From positions 1 through 64,000 of the forward strand of contig JAEZIT010000086.1 in assembly GCA_023436495.1 (NCBI GenBank): a stretch of 64,000 nucleotides of DNA. Direction: 5' to 3'. The notes beneath the pieces are model-generated. The model was not told where the DNA came from and ran no database searches. It worked only from the letters and a program-made list of their open reading frames with translations. The translations under genes and the position numbers were made by a program. This document shows, piece after piece, positions 24,721-33,898 of this stretch. Position 1 is the first letter of the stretch, and each line of letters starts with the position of its first letter. Source of the stretch: Acidobacteriota bacterium (GTDB taxonomy: Bacteria > Acidobacteriota > Blastocatellia > Pyrinomonadales > Pyrinomonadaceae).

Positions 24721-27693
24721 CTAGCTCACGGCACGCTGCCGGCGGTCGCGGGCCGGCGGAAAGGTAACCCGGAACATTGTGCCGCTGCCGCTTTCGCTGA
24801 AGGCTTCGATCGTGCCCGCGTGTTCCTGCACGATTCCGTATGAGACGGCTAGCCCGAGGCCGGTACCGTTTCCGACGCCTTTAGTCGTGAAGAACGGGTC
24901 GAATATCTTCTGGAGGTTTTCCGCCGGGATTCCTTCGCCCGTGTCGGACACTTCGATAACGACAATTTCATCGCCCTCGATCCGGGTTTCGAGTGTAACG
25001 GTTCCGCCGCCAAACATCGCATCGCGGGCATTCAGGATCAGGTTCGTAAATATCTGCTGCAGCTTGCCGCCGTTCCCCGAAACCACAGGCGGGACGGGTG
25101 AATAATTCTTGATTATTTCGACGTTCGATTTTCTGAGCTGCGGTTCGAGAAGCTGTAACGTATCGTTCAGGAGGCGATTAATGTCGATCTCGCCGAATTC
25201 CGGTGCGTTGCCGGTCCTCGAAAAATTCAGGAGATTGCCGACGATGTTCGAGGCACGGTCGGTCTGGCGCTGCATTTTCTGCAGCAAGGCGTGCTTCGGA
25301 TCCGTTTCGGGGATCATCCCGAGCAGCATTTGTGTATAACTGGATACACCAGTCAGCGGCGTATTTACCTCGTGGGCGACGCCGGCGGCGAGAAGTCCGA
25401 TACTCGAAAGCTTTTCGCTCTGCTGCAGCGATTCCTCGAGCTTAACGCGTGAGCTGACATTCTCAAGAACAATTATCGCCCCGGTCTGCTGTGCCGAGAT
25501 CGACCGCAACGGCGCGACCGCTACGTTCAGGATGAGCGAGCGTCCGGCGGCGTCGTACGCATGAAGCTTATAGGCATTGCGGATCTCTGTCAGATGCCAG
25601 CGTGACTTGCCGAGAATATTCTCTAGATTCAGGGCGAACGATTCGTCAAAAACGTCGTTGACCGACTTTCCGATCGCATCGTCACGCTTAACGCCGATCA
25701 ACTCCTCGAACGTCGAATTGCAGCGAGTGATGCAGCCGTTCTCATCAACGGCAAGCAGGCCGACGTTGACCGATTCGATGATGGATTCGTTAAATTCTTT
25801 AAGAAGCGCGAGCTCGTCCGCGTGCTGTTGCTGCTCATGGTAAAGCCGGCTGTTCTCCACAGCAACGGCGATGTAGCCTGAGATCGTGCGAAGGATCTCG
25901 AGGTCTTCGGACGATAAAAGCGACCCGTCGCTGGCACGCCCGAGCCCGATCACCGCGACCATCTTGCTGCGTACTACGCAAGGCACGAAGTAGTGAAGCT
26001 CCTGACGAACGACAAGCCGTCCGTTGCCGTTTCCATTTCCGTTGACCGATGTGTCGGATTCCTGGGTTTCGAATTCGTCGGCGCGGACGATACCTTTTTC
26101 AGCAGATTTTTGCCGTATCATGGCCCTGAAATCGGGCGGAATACGATAAGTCTCGCTAAGTCCGACGGATCTGCCTATCTTGTACTCACCGGGCGAATTT
26201 TCATCCTCGATAAAGATCGCAACCTTCTGAACATCGAGCACCTGCTGCAGCTTTTCGGTAAGCGATACAAGCAGCGGCCCGATAGCAGTCGTTGCGGAAA
26301 GAGTCTTTCCAAAGTCGAGCAAGCCCTCGCGCAGATCGTAACGCTCGCCGTAGAAGAAGCGGTCGGCCCGTTCTTGCAGGAATTTCTTCAGCGGCTCGCT
26401 CAACATGACGATGGCGCCCATAGCAACGATGGCAATGACGGCGCGGAGCGTTATTTCCGTTGTCGAAAGATTATTGCCGACGGCAAGGAATACCAGTCCC
26501 AAAGCGACCGCTCCGATCATCATCGCGATCGCAAGCGTCGTCATCGCGTAAACGAGCGCGCGTCGGACGACGACGTCAACGTCCATCAGGCGATACCGCA
26601 CGACAGAATGGCCGAAGCTGAGAGGGATCAGAGCCAGCGGCAGCGTCGTTATCGCGGTGGCGAAATTGTCTTCGGGAATATAGACAAAACGGCGGACGAT
26701 CTGAAACGCCGCGATAGGAACGACAGCCGCGATCGTACCCCACATGGCCCATTTCAGACGTTGGCGGACCATTGGCTGCTTATTTTTGATGAACCGCCAA
26801 AGGAGGAAGCACGCACCGGCGGACACACCGCCGACGAAGTGATAAAAAAGCGCCTTGTACAGCGTACCGAAAAGATCATACCTGCCGACGGCCGCCGAAA
26901 TGAACGCGGACGGGGACGATTCAGGAAAGACCTGCGGAAAGATAGATAAGAACGTAAGCGCCGCCGAGATCAGCGTCGCCGGCACGTAAAGAAGATAGGT
27001 CTTCCAGCGAGGGTTGTCGAATACCTTGCTCCTGACCGGATAACGAACGCAGAAATGCAGGAACAGCGGGACGAAGAATGCAAACGCAATATCGTCGATC
27101 AAATTAACGGCAAGGTCAAAGTCCTCGCCTGTGCCGATCGGCCTATATGCGTGAAAGACGAACGCAGAAAGGCAGATCGTCGCAAAATGCAGAACGAACG
27201 GTGAACGGCTGCCCTGCTTGAACAGGACGAAAATACCTACACCGAGCCAAATTATTCCGACGATCGTAAGGAAAATGATCGACGGGGTCCAACGAGCCAC
27301 CTCGTCAATATTCTTTAGGTCGCCGTAGTAGTAGTTGTCCTTGAATGAGTAGCTCGGCCGCTGGTAGAGATATGTCAGGCTCCCGCCTACTCCAGCCGTT
27401 TCCAGATACATCTGGACATCGGCCGCGGACGTTAGCTCATCGGTCTTGTCGTTTCCGTCGAGCCCAATACCTAAGAGCTTGTCGCCCGCAGCGAGGCCGG
27501 CGCGGGCACCCGCCAACCCGGGCAAAACCCTGTCGGCATATATGCCGTCGGAACGCTGTGACCATACAACGCCGTCTGTCGGAGGCAGCTTCTGAAAAGC
27601 CCGTTGAGAAAGATTCAATGCGGCCCCGGCAACCAAAATAACGGTCGCCAGCAGCCACACAAGACTCCAACTCGTAAAGACTTTCCCTATCAT
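24721..27693 (-). CDS. Membrane histidine kinase: PDZ - membrane domain - GAF - PAS - HisKA - HATPase
   Basis: A 990-residue sensor kinase. After an N-terminal helix comes a PDZ-like domain (about residues 40-115, VLPGLAGARAGLAAGDKLLGIG). About eight hydrophobic segments follow to residue 420. A GAF domain covers about 460-620 (VQKVAIFIEDE, HYFVPCVVRSKMVAVIGLGR) and a PAS domain about 635-760 (IIESVNVGLLAVDENGCITRCN). The HisKA H-box is GLLAAGVAHEVNTPLTGVSSY. The ATPase has N-box LILNARDAM, G1 DTGEGIP and G2 GTGLGLAV. It resembles the XRE-family PEP-CTERM-type sensor kinases in layout but no response regulator is beside it. The ligand is unknown. Confidence 0.9.
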   Translation of the reverse strand: MIGKVFTSWSLVWLLATVILVAGAALNLSQRAFQKLPPTDGVVWSQRSDGIYADRVLPGLAGARAGLAAGDKLLGIGLDGNDKTDELTSAADVQMYLETAGVGGSLTYLYQRPSYSFKDNYYYGDLKNIDEVARWTPSIIFLTIVGIIWLGVGIFVLFKQGSRSPFVLHFATICLSAFVFHAYRPIGTGEDFDLAVNLIDDIAFAFFVPLFLHFCVRYPVRSKVFDNPRWKTYLLYVPATLISAALTFLSIFPQVFPESSPSAFISAAVGRYDLFGTLYKALFYHFVGGVSAGACFLLWRFIKNKQPMVRQRLKWAMWGTIAAVVPIAAFQIVRRFVYIPEDNFATAITTLPLALIPLSFGHSVVRYRLMDVDVVVRRALVYAMTTLAIAMMIGAVALGLVFLAVGNNLSTTEITLRAVIAIVAMGAIVMLSEPLKKFLQERADRFFYGERYDLREGLLDFGKTLSATTAIGPLLVSLTEKLQQVLDVQKVAIFIEDENSPGEYKIGRSVGLSETYRIPPDFRAMIRQKSAEKGIVRADEFETQESDTSVNGNGNGNGRLVVRQELHYFVPCVVRSKMVAVIGLGRASDGSLLSSEDLEILRTISGYIAVAVENSRLYHEQQQHADELALLKEFNESIIESVNVGLLAVDENGCITRCNSTFEELIGVKRDDAIGKSVNDVFDESFALNLENILGKSRWHLTEIRNAYKLHAYDAAGRSLILNVAVAPLRSISAQQTGAIIVLENVSSRVKLEESLQQSEKLSSIGLLAAGVAHEVNTPLTGVSSYTQMLLGMIPETDPKHALLQKMQRQTDRASNIVGNLLNFSRTGNAPEFGEIDINRLLNDTLQLLEPQLRKSNVEIIKNYSPVPPVVSGNGGKLQQIFTNLILNARDAMFGGGTVTLETRIEGDEIVVIEVSDTGEGIPAENLQKIFDPFFTTKGVGNGTGLGLAVSYGIVQEHAGTIEAFSESGSGTMFRVTFPPARDRRQRAVS

Positions 27694-27953
27694 TCGATCG
27701 TTCGGGCAAACTGCTCCGTTGTTTTAAGGACGCAAAACACGTTCCAGATACGCTATGCCCGTAAGTTGTTCCATACACTCTGATAATACAACGTTCAGAG
27801 GGCATCTAATTAATAAAAACGCAGTTAATCCCTGCATTTCATTCAGTTTTTCGCTAAATATCCAAGATTTTGGACAAAAATATTGCCACTGGGATCCCTT
27901 CCGACGCCGTTAAATCGGCGTTCCAAACACATTGGGACCACCGGTGGCCGATC

Positions 27954-29708
27954 TTAAAACCTGACTAAAATTCCGCCGCGTAATGCCCGGCGCTGTGAGT
28001 TTATACGCAGCGTTCCGTCTTCGCCGGTAACGCCTGTTTGAAAGTCAAAAAGATTGCGGGCATCAACGATCGCCTGGGCATGGAACGGAAGGCCCAGGTT
28101 CGGCAAACTCTGAGTTACCAGAACGCTAAGGCTCGGATCATAAATGGCCAGCCTTCCCTGAAACGGGTCGATCGCAAAAACGGTCGCTTGCGGTGAGAGT
28201 CGGAATACCGTCCTGACGCTTGTTCCCGAAGCGAGATCGGCATCCAACTGTCCGAAGAACGACTGGAAAAAGCCGCTTTCGAAGATCTTTCCGGGAGTCG
28301 TGAGAGCTTCGGCAGAGAGTTTTTGGCCGCTGCCGGCTGAGTATCCGGCCGAAGTGCTGAATATTCCATTAAGGCGCCGGTTGTAAACGACGCGAACGCC
28401 CTGTGCCTTGCCTTGTTGATTGCCGACGAATTCGCTGAATTCGTCGTTGCCGAGTGTGTTAAAGGGGATGTTTATCAGCCCGACGCCGCGTCCGAGCGTC
28501 GTATCGAAAAATGCGTTTGCTTCGATCGAGGAGCGGTTATCCAAAACGCGTTCGATGCCGAATTCGAAACGCCGGCTCTTGTTCATTAGCGGACGGTCGT
28601 CGACGACTACGAAATCTTCGACAGCGACCGGCTCACGAAAAATCACCTGAGCGTCTTCAAGCTCGACTGCTCGCGACCAATTCCTTTCTTCGGTCTGCGT
28701 CGTAAATGCACTTCGAACGCGAGTCTTTGAATTCAGGTCGAACTGCAGGCCAAGCCGCGGGCTGATCGAGAAATCGTCACCGGCTCCGACAAAACGCGAA
28801 TAATCCACACCGAAAACGACAATGACACCTTCGCGGACGTTCCACTCATCAAGCGCCTGAAATGAAATTTGTCCGAGCGATTCCTCTTCGCGGTCACGCT
28901 TGACCGTTCCCAGATGTCCGAACGATGCATTTAGCCGAATATCATGGCCCTGTACCGGGCGGAATTTGAGGTTAGACTCAAGTCGCTGCGGAGCCCCGTC
29001 ACCGATGCCCGTCTGTCCGGCAAGAACCAGCCTCGCATTTTCTCCGACGGGGATAAGCGTCGCAACATTTACGCCGCTGAAATTCCCTGCATCCGACGCG
29101 CCAAAATAAGTCTCAACGACCGTCTGGTTTACTCCCGGCCCGGCCGAACGGGGCGTATCGTCGTCATCGTCGCTTGAGGCGATCTCGGCGGTTTCACCCG
29201 TTTCGTCGATCGGTGCGGAACCTTCGACGTTCTGGTAGATCGAACGCTGCGATTGCGCGGCGCGTATGTTCCATTTTGTACTGTTGCGGTCCGAGCGCTT
29301 TTCAGGCAGCGTATTTCCGCTGCCCGCACGTTCCAGTTTGAAACCGTACACCAGTTCATCGGACCGATTGATCTCGACATCGGAAACTGTGATCGAATTG
29401 AACCCCTGCGCGACGGCCAGTATCGTATATGTGCCGGGAATTATCTTTGCAAGAAAACTGCCGTCGGAGCTCGATCGGACTTGTTTGAGCAGCTTTGCCG
29501 TACCGGCGCGAAAGATCGCTACAGTAGCATCCGCGATCGGATTGCCGCCGTTGTCTCGGACGACGCCCTTGATCACGCCCAGATTGCCGTTCCTTTCGAC
29601 GACGGTTTCAGCATGGATTGAAGGCGCGCCAAAAAATCCCGCACAGCTTATCGCGAGCAGGAGCAATGTAGGCTTTATAAATGATTTGGCGCTGATCCTT
29701 AAATCCAT
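27954..29708 (-). CDS. Outer-membrane beta-barrel protein with carboxypeptidase-regulatory domain (TonB-receptor-like)
   Basis: A 584-residue exported protein. A signal peptide (FIKPTLLLLAISCAGFFG ... HA) precedes a carboxypeptidase-regulatory-like domain at about residues 40-125 (GVIKGVVRDNGGNPIADATVAIFRAG ... FLAKIIPGTYTILAVAQGF). From about 185 there are alternating strands with aromatic ends (RLVLAGQTGIGDG, DIRLNASFGHLG, RRFEFGIERVLDNRSSIEANAFFD), ending ...RALRGGILVRF. The terminal Phe is typical of outer-membrane barrels. There is no clear plug domain or TonB box, so this may be a shortened relative of the large TonB-dependent oligosaccharide receptors. The upstream intergenic gap is over 400 bp. 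Confidence 0.75.
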   Translation of the reverse strand: MDLRISAKSFIKPTLLLLAISCAGFFGAPSIHAETVVERNGNLGVIKGVVRDNGGNPIADATVAIFRAGTAKLLKQVRSSSDGSFLAKIIPGTYTILAVAQGFNSITVSDVEINRSDELVYGFKLERAGSGNTLPEKRSDRNSTKWNIRAAQSQRSIYQNVEGSAPIDETGETAEIASSDDDDDTPRSAGPGVNQTVVETYFGASDAGNFSGVNVATLIPVGENARLVLAGQTGIGDGAPQRLESNLKFRPVQGHDIRLNASFGHLGTVKRDREEESLGQISFQALDEWNVREGVIVVFGVDYSRFVGAGDDFSISPRLGLQFDLNSKTRVRSAFTTQTEERNWSRAVELEDAQVIFREPVAVEDFVVVDDRPLMNKSRRFEFGIERVLDNRSSIEANAFFDTTLGRGVGLINIPFNTLGNDEFSEFVGNQQGKAQGVRVVYNRRLNGIFSTSAGYSAGSGQKLSAEALTTPGKIFESGFFQSFFGQLDADLASGTSVRTVFRLSPQATVFAIDPFQGRLAIYDPSLSVLVTQSLPNLGLPFHAQAIVDARNLFDFQTGVTGEDGTLRINSQRRALRGGILVRF

Positions 29709-30087
29709 CGGAGCTTGTCTGCGTTAGTAAATTGCCGCGATCGGCCCGTTCTCACGAATCTTGCGAGATCCAAGCACGCAGAATACCTGAAAAGCAGCGC
29801 TTTTCCGAGCAACTTTCGTATTCTCTTAGCAAAAATCAATCATGTCAAGCACAAAAATACACAGATATTCGGATTGTTTGATGCACTCAGGCAGGGAAAG
29901 TTTGCCGTGCCGACAAAATCCAACTGCTATATTAACACGAAAATAGAGGCCCGAATAAGCGTACTCTTCGGGCCTCCAGTTGAAACAACCGTATCTGGGG
30001 GTAGAAACGATTTGATCAGTGAGACATTGAAGCCTCAGCTTTATGAAACTCGCAATCGCCAGCATCTTCCGTAAAACGCTGTCGAGC
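29709..30087. other. Intergenic stretch without a gene; contains one 10-bp hairpin
   Basis: No open frame here looks like a real protein. The clearest structure is an exact inverted repeat, GAGGCCCGAA (29946-29955) and TTCGGGCCTC (29967-29976), with an 11-nt loop. On the minus strand it is followed by TATTTT, so it could be a weak minus-strand terminator, though no minus-strand gene reads into it. The upstream part (29709-29830) should hold the promoter of the beta-barrel gene; no clear box was found. Confidence 0.5.
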
Positions 30088-30115
30088 TTGACAATCGATT
30101 GCTGTAAGCTAAAAT
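30088..30115 (+). promoter_or_regulatory. Sigma-70 promoter of tRNA-Ser
   Basis: TTGACA at 30088-30093 and TAAAAT at 30110-30115 are separated by 16 bp. Transcription would start near 30122, about 20 bp before the mature tRNA. Confidence 0.7.
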
Positions 30116-30142
30116 AAAATCTTGCTTTTCAGCAGGACATGT

Positions 30143-30233
30143 GGAGACGTGGCTGAGCGGCTGAAAGCGGCGGTTTGCTAAATCGTTGTAGTTCAAAAGA
30201 CTACCACAGGTTCGAATCCTGTCGTCTCCGCCA
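30143..30233 (+). tRNA. tRNA-Ser (anticodon GCT), CCA encoded
   Basis: A class II tRNA with a long variable arm. The acceptor arms GGAGACG and CGTCTCC pair exactly, followed by G and an encoded CCA (30231-30233). The D-arm reads GGCTGAGCGGCTGAAAGC, the anticodon loop holds TTGCTAA with anticodon GCT (reads AGC/AGU), the variable arm is GTTGTAGTTCAAAAGACTAC and the T-arm is CAGGTTCGAATCCTG. No integrase or duplicated 3' end is seen downstream, so it does not look like an occupied attachment site. Confidence 0.96.
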
Positions 30234-30293
30234 TTTATATCTTTGGAAAGGCTGTCGGCTGCATTGTCCGGCGGCCTTTTCTTTTTCGGCACT

Positions 30294-30719
30294 ATGTTAA
30301 GGACCGTTATTACTTACGGATTTGCGCTATCTGTACTGTTCGGCGTTCTTAAATACGTCGAATATAACTACTTCTTCCGTATACTCCCGCTCGAGACCTA
30401 CATCGGAATCATTGCCGTGATATTCGCGAGCTTGGGCATCTGGGCAGGAAGGCGGCTGAGAATCCTGCCGGCCATACCGGCTGAAACACAGCACTCCCCT
30501 GTTGAAAAACCCAGGATCGAGCAGGCGGGCATAAGCAAACGCGAATACGAGGTCCTCGAATTGATCGCCTTGGGCCTGTCTAACCAAGAGATCGCTGACC
30601 GACTTTTTGTCTCGACCAGCACCGTCAAGACCCACATTTCGAATCTCTATTCAAAATTAGGTGTAAAGCGCCGAACAGAAGCGCTCCGACGAGCGAAGGA
30701 ACTTCAATTAATAGCCTAG
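30294..30719 (+). CDS. Membrane-anchored LuxR-type helix-turn-helix regulator
   Basis: A 141-residue protein with two N-terminal hydrophobic helices (TVITYGFALSVLFGVLKYV and TYIGIIAVIFASLGIWAG) and a C-terminal LuxR/GerE domain. The domain reads ISKREYEVLELIALGLSNQEIADRLFVSTSTVKTHISNLYSKLGVKRRTEALRRA, all conserved positions present. There is no receiver domain. A DNA-binding domain tethered to the membrane suggests sensing at the envelope. I used the ATG at 30294; a TTG at 30243 would add 17 residues of doubtful value. It begins 60 bp after the tRNA. Confidence 0.85.
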   Translation: MLRTVITYGFALSVLFGVLKYVEYNYFFRILPLETYIGIIAVIFASLGIWAGRRLRILPAIPAETQHSPVEKPRIEQAGISKREYEVLELIALGLSNQEIADRLFVSTSTVKTHISNLYSKLGVKRRTEALRRAKELQLIA

Positions 30720-30822
30720 TCCTTTAGTCTGATTTTCGTTCGGTTTCAGTAAATTCATACTTTCGGTTGATTCGGTGAATGCGGCATTTGTTATATATTT
30801 GCGGCTCTGATCGGAGGAATTT

Positions 30823-31362
30823 ATGAGAAAGACAGTATTAGTTTACGGCCTTATAGCCGGCCTTATGATCGTCCTGCTTGGATGGACCGTTTACCATCTC
30901 TGCTTTGTCGGGATCACCACGTTCGATAATTCGACGTATATCGGCTATGCCGGTATGCTCGTCGTTTTTTCGATGATCTATTTTGGGATCAGATCGTATA
31001 GGGACGGGCCGGGCGGCGGGACGGTTACATTTTGGCGTGCGGCCGCTATCGGAATTTTGATCGCATTGCTGGCATCGTTATTTCAATCAGTGGGCTGGTT
31101 TCTCTATAACGCTTTTAATCCGGACTTCAAAGTTTTCTTTATCGAAAAATTTACGGAATATAAACTAAACAGCCTGCCCGACCCCTTAGATCCCGCGGCC
31201 GCGGCCGCGGTTAACGGTGAGATCGAAATGTTGAAAACCATTTATGAAAATCCGTTGCTGGATCTGGCCTTCTCGACATTATTGATGTTGCCGGCAGCTC
31301 TTGTGGTTACACTGCTGAGCGCCATTGTCCTGCGAAGGAGGGCGACTGTAGAGGAATTATGA
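30823..31362 (+). CDS. DUF4199 membrane protein
   Basis: A 179-residue protein with four hydrophobic segments (residues about 5-27, 40-55, 68-92, 147-170) and the DUF4199 pattern: an early IGYAGMLVVFSMIYFGIRSYRDG and then GTVTFWRAAAIGILIALLASLFQSVGWFLY. The loop before the last helix is acidic. A GGAGG site sits 6 bp before the ATG. Function is unknown. Its stop overlaps the next gene's start by 4 bp (ATGA), so it is translationally coupled to the VOC protein. Confidence 0.8.
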   Translation: MRKTVLVYGLIAGLMIVLLGWTVYHLCFVGITTFDNSTYIGYAGMLVVFSMIYFGIRSYRDGPGGGTVTFWRAAAIGILIALLASLFQSVGWFLYNAFNPDFKVFFIEKFTEYKLNSLPDPLDPAAAAAVNGEIEMLKTIYENPLLDLAFSTLLMLPAALVVTLLSAIVLRRRATVEEL

Positions 31363-31736
31363 ATATTTTAATGACCAGCATTTCCGTCGACGATCCAATA
31401 GCCGCATTCGAGTTTTATACGAAGACACTTGGATTCCGAGAGAAATTGTACATGCCCGAAATGCAGTTAGCGATCATCGTTTCGCCCGAATATCCACACG
31501 GCACTTCGATCCTTCTTGAACCGCGCGGCGGATATGGCTCGAAAGAATTTTATGATGGAATTTACAAGGCGGGACTTCCGGTCATTGTCTTTGGCAGCAC
31601 GGATATTCGCCGCGATTTCGAAGAGCTAAGAGCGAAGGGCGTCGTATTCAAACAGGAGCCGACCGAAACTCCGTACGGCACACAAGCGATATTTGACGAC
31701 ACCTGCGGTAATTACATTCAAATTCACCAACCTTGA
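31359..31736 (+). CDS. VOC (glyoxalase/bleomycin-resistance fold) family protein
   Basis: A 125-residue protein of the vicinal-oxygen-chelate fold: NILMTSISVDDPIAAFEFYTKTLGFREKLYMP, then LAIIVSPEYPHGTSILLEPRG, and the second half-repeat with GTQAIFDDTCGNYIQIHQP. This resembles the small stand-alone VOC proteins annotated as glyoxalase-like; substrate is not predictable. It is coupled by a 4-bp overlap to the DUF4199 gene. Confidence 0.85.
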   Translation: MNILMTSISVDDPIAAFEFYTKTLGFREKLYMPEMQLAIIVSPEYPHGTSILLEPRGGYGSKEFYDGIYKAGLPVIVFGSTDIRRDFEELRAKGVVFKQEPTETPYGTQAIFDDTCGNYIQIHQP

Positions 31737-31851
31737 GAGATCGTCGATGAGTCCCGATTTGGCATGCAGATGTTTCTGGCAATCCGGCATTCCGGGACTC
31801 GACACCTCTGCTCTTTGCGTTCTCTGTGGCTTTGCGTGAAAATCTTTCCTT

Positions 31852-33414
31852 ATGACTACACGCGTCCGTTTTGCTCCGAGCCCGACCGGCTATTTACATA
31901 TCGGTTCAGCGCGAACCGCTCTTTTTAATTATCTTTTCGCACGCCACGTCGGCGGAAAGTTCCTGCTTCGTATTGAAGATACGGACCTTGCGCGATCCAC
32001 TGAGGAATCGACCCGCTCGATCCTTGAAGGCATGGCGTGGCTCGGGCTCCACCACGACGAGGAGATAGTTTTCCAGTCCGACAATGCCGAAAAACATCGC
32101 GAAACCGCGAAGCGTCTGCTCGCAGAAGGCAAGGCATACCGCGATTTTACGCCAAGGCAGGAGGTCAGCGACAAATCGGTGAAGGAGGCGATCGTCGAGC
32201 GTGCCCGGCAACAGTCCGATAAAGGCATGCGGGACAATCTCTATCGAGATCTGCCGATGAGCGAAAGCGATGCGAGGGCCGAAGCAGGCGAGCCTTTCGC
32301 GATTCGTTTGAAGGTGCCGGACAGCGGTGCGACGGCCTTTGAAGATGCGGTTTACGGCCTGCAGGAGCGTGATTACGCCGACACTGAGGACCTAGTCCTG
32401 TTACGATCCGACGGGCATCCACTGTATAACCTTGCGGTCGTCTGCGACGACATCGAGATGGGCATCACGCACGTCATCCGCGGGCAGGACCACCTGACGA
32501 ATACGCACAAGCAGATCTTGATATACGAAGCGTTGGGCGTAAAGCCTCCGACATTTGCGCATCTGCCCCTGATCCTCGCGCCCAATAAGGGCAAGCTCTC
32601 CAAACGAAAGCACGGCGAGATCGTTTCGATGACGACCTATCGCGACGCAGGCTTCGTGCCGGCCGCGTTTCGCAACTATCTGGCCCTGCTCGGCTGGTCG
32701 GCCGGTGAGGAAAAAGAGATCTACACGATGGACGAGTTGGTCGAGAAATTCTCGCTCGAAGGCATCCATCGCTCGAACGCAATTTTCAATTTCAAGGAGA
32801 ATGACCCGCGTCATTGGACGGACGATAAAGCCTTATGGATGAACGCCGAATACATCCGGACCATGCCGCTCGATGACCTGCTGCCGCTGGTCAAGAACGA
32901 GCTGAAGGCCTCTAAACTTTGGCGCGAGGAATACGAGGAGGAAACGGAACAGGCGGATTCTTCGGGGCCGCGAGAGATCGGCACGAAAGAGTGGTACGAA
33001 TATGCGATCGACCTCATCCGTCAGCGCTTTTTCACGCTCAAGGACTTCTCCGCGCAGGGGCGCGCTTATTTCAGTGAAGACTACGATTTCGACCCGGCCG
33101 CAGTGGCAAAAAACCTCAGCAAGTTCCCTGATCTGCAGGCCTGGATGCCGGAACTTGCGGACCGTTTTGAGGCTGAATTTAACGAACTCAACCCGCATCA
33201 CAGCCGCGGAATTCTGCCGTTTCGAGAACAGTATATCGAAGAGGTCGTAAAGGCGTTTACTGAGGAAAAAGGCACAAAACTGGGCGTCATAATGAACGGC
33301 GCGCGAACGTTGCTGACGGGCGTAGCGGTAGGCCCGTCGATGCTTTCTGTGTTTGAAGTTATCGGTAAAGAACGGACAATAACCCGTCTTCGAAGCCGTT
33401 TGGCATGGAACTAA
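31852..33414 (+). CDS. gltX: Glutamyl-tRNA synthetase
   Basis: A 520-residue class I aminoacyl-tRNA synthetase that charges tRNA-Glu. The HIGH motif is HIGSARTALFNYLFARH, the glutamate-binding region includes FLLRIEDTDLARST, and the KMSKS-type loop reads KLSKRKHGEIVSM. The C-terminal anticodon-binding helical domain runs from about residue 330, with an acidic insert at 360-375. Length is a little above the family norm of 470-500. No Shine-Dalgarno precedes the ATG. The next gene begins 12 bp after the stop. Confidence 0.96.
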   Translation: MTTRVRFAPSPTGYLHIGSARTALFNYLFARHVGGKFLLRIEDTDLARSTEESTRSILEGMAWLGLHHDEEIVFQSDNAEKHRETAKRLLAEGKAYRDFTPRQEVSDKSVKEAIVERARQQSDKGMRDNLYRDLPMSESDARAEAGEPFAIRLKVPDSGATAFEDAVYGLQERDYADTEDLVLLRSDGHPLYNLAVVCDDIEMGITHVIRGQDHLTNTHKQILIYEALGVKPPTFAHLPLILAPNKGKLSKRKHGEIVSMTTYRDAGFVPAAFRNYLALLGWSAGEEKEIYTMDELVEKFSLEGIHRSNAIFNFKENDPRHWTDDKALWMNAEYIRTMPLDDLLPLVKNELKASKLWREEYEEETEQADSSGPREIGTKEWYEYAIDLIRQRFFTLKDFSAQGRAYFSEDYDFDPAAVAKNLSKFPDLQAWMPELADRFEAEFNELNPHHSRGILPFREQYIEEVVKAFTEEKGTKLGVIMNGARTLLTGVAVGPSMLSVFEVIGKERTITRLRSRLAWN

Positions 33415-33425
33415 AAGGAGTGTCG

Positions 33426-33845
33426 ATGAACAATGAAAAAGTAACGGTCGGAACAGTAGTTTCGGCCGATGTTAACAGGGTTTGGGATGCCTGGACGAAG
33501 CCCGAACAAATGACAAAATGGAACTTTGCTTCGGATGACTGGCACTGTCCGCGGGCGGAGAATGACCTTCGGGTTGGCGGTAAATTGAATGCCCGGATGG
33601 AGGCGAAGGACGGAAGTTTCGGGTTTGACTTCGAAGCCGTTTATAATGAAGTAGTTACGAACGAAAAGATCAGCTATACGATGGCTGACGGGCGTCAGGC
33701 GACGACTACTTTTGAGGACCTTGGCGGCAAGACGAGGGTCACGACGGTCTTTGACGCGGAGGGCCAGAACCCCGTCGATATGCAGCGGGACGGGTGGCAG
33801 GCGATCACGGACAATTTTAAGAAATATGTCGAATCCGCCGACTAG
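33426..33845 (+). CDS. SRPBCC / AHSA1-like (START-fold) protein
   Basis: A 139-residue protein: VTVGTVVSADVNRVWDAWTKPEQMTKWNFASDDWHCP, then DLRVGGKLNARMEAKDGSFGFDFEAVYNEV and the C-terminal helix DGWQAITDNFKKYVES. These are the hallmarks of the AHSA1 branch of the START/Bet v 1 fold, which binds hydrophobic ligands or chaperone partners. The ATG at 33426 has AAAGGAG 8 bp before it; the frame upstream overlaps gltX and is not needed. Function unknown. Confidence 0.88.
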   Translation: MNNEKVTVGTVVSADVNRVWDAWTKPEQMTKWNFASDDWHCPRAENDLRVGGKLNARMEAKDGSFGFDFEAVYNEVVTNEKISYTMADGRQATTTFEDLGGKTRVTTVFDAEGQNPVDMQRDGWQAITDNFKKYVESAD

Positions 33846-33898
33846 TTCGGGCGGATAACTTATTTATTTACAGGGATTTCCTGTCAGGAGCGTTGAGC

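Noticed and set aside
29715..30074. Plus-strand frame of 119 codons
   Set aside because: No family resemblance, atypical composition, and it crosses a hairpin and the promoter region of the tRNA.
30143..30233. Integration site at tRNA-Ser
   Set aside because: No integrase and no repeated tRNA 3' end were seen nearby.
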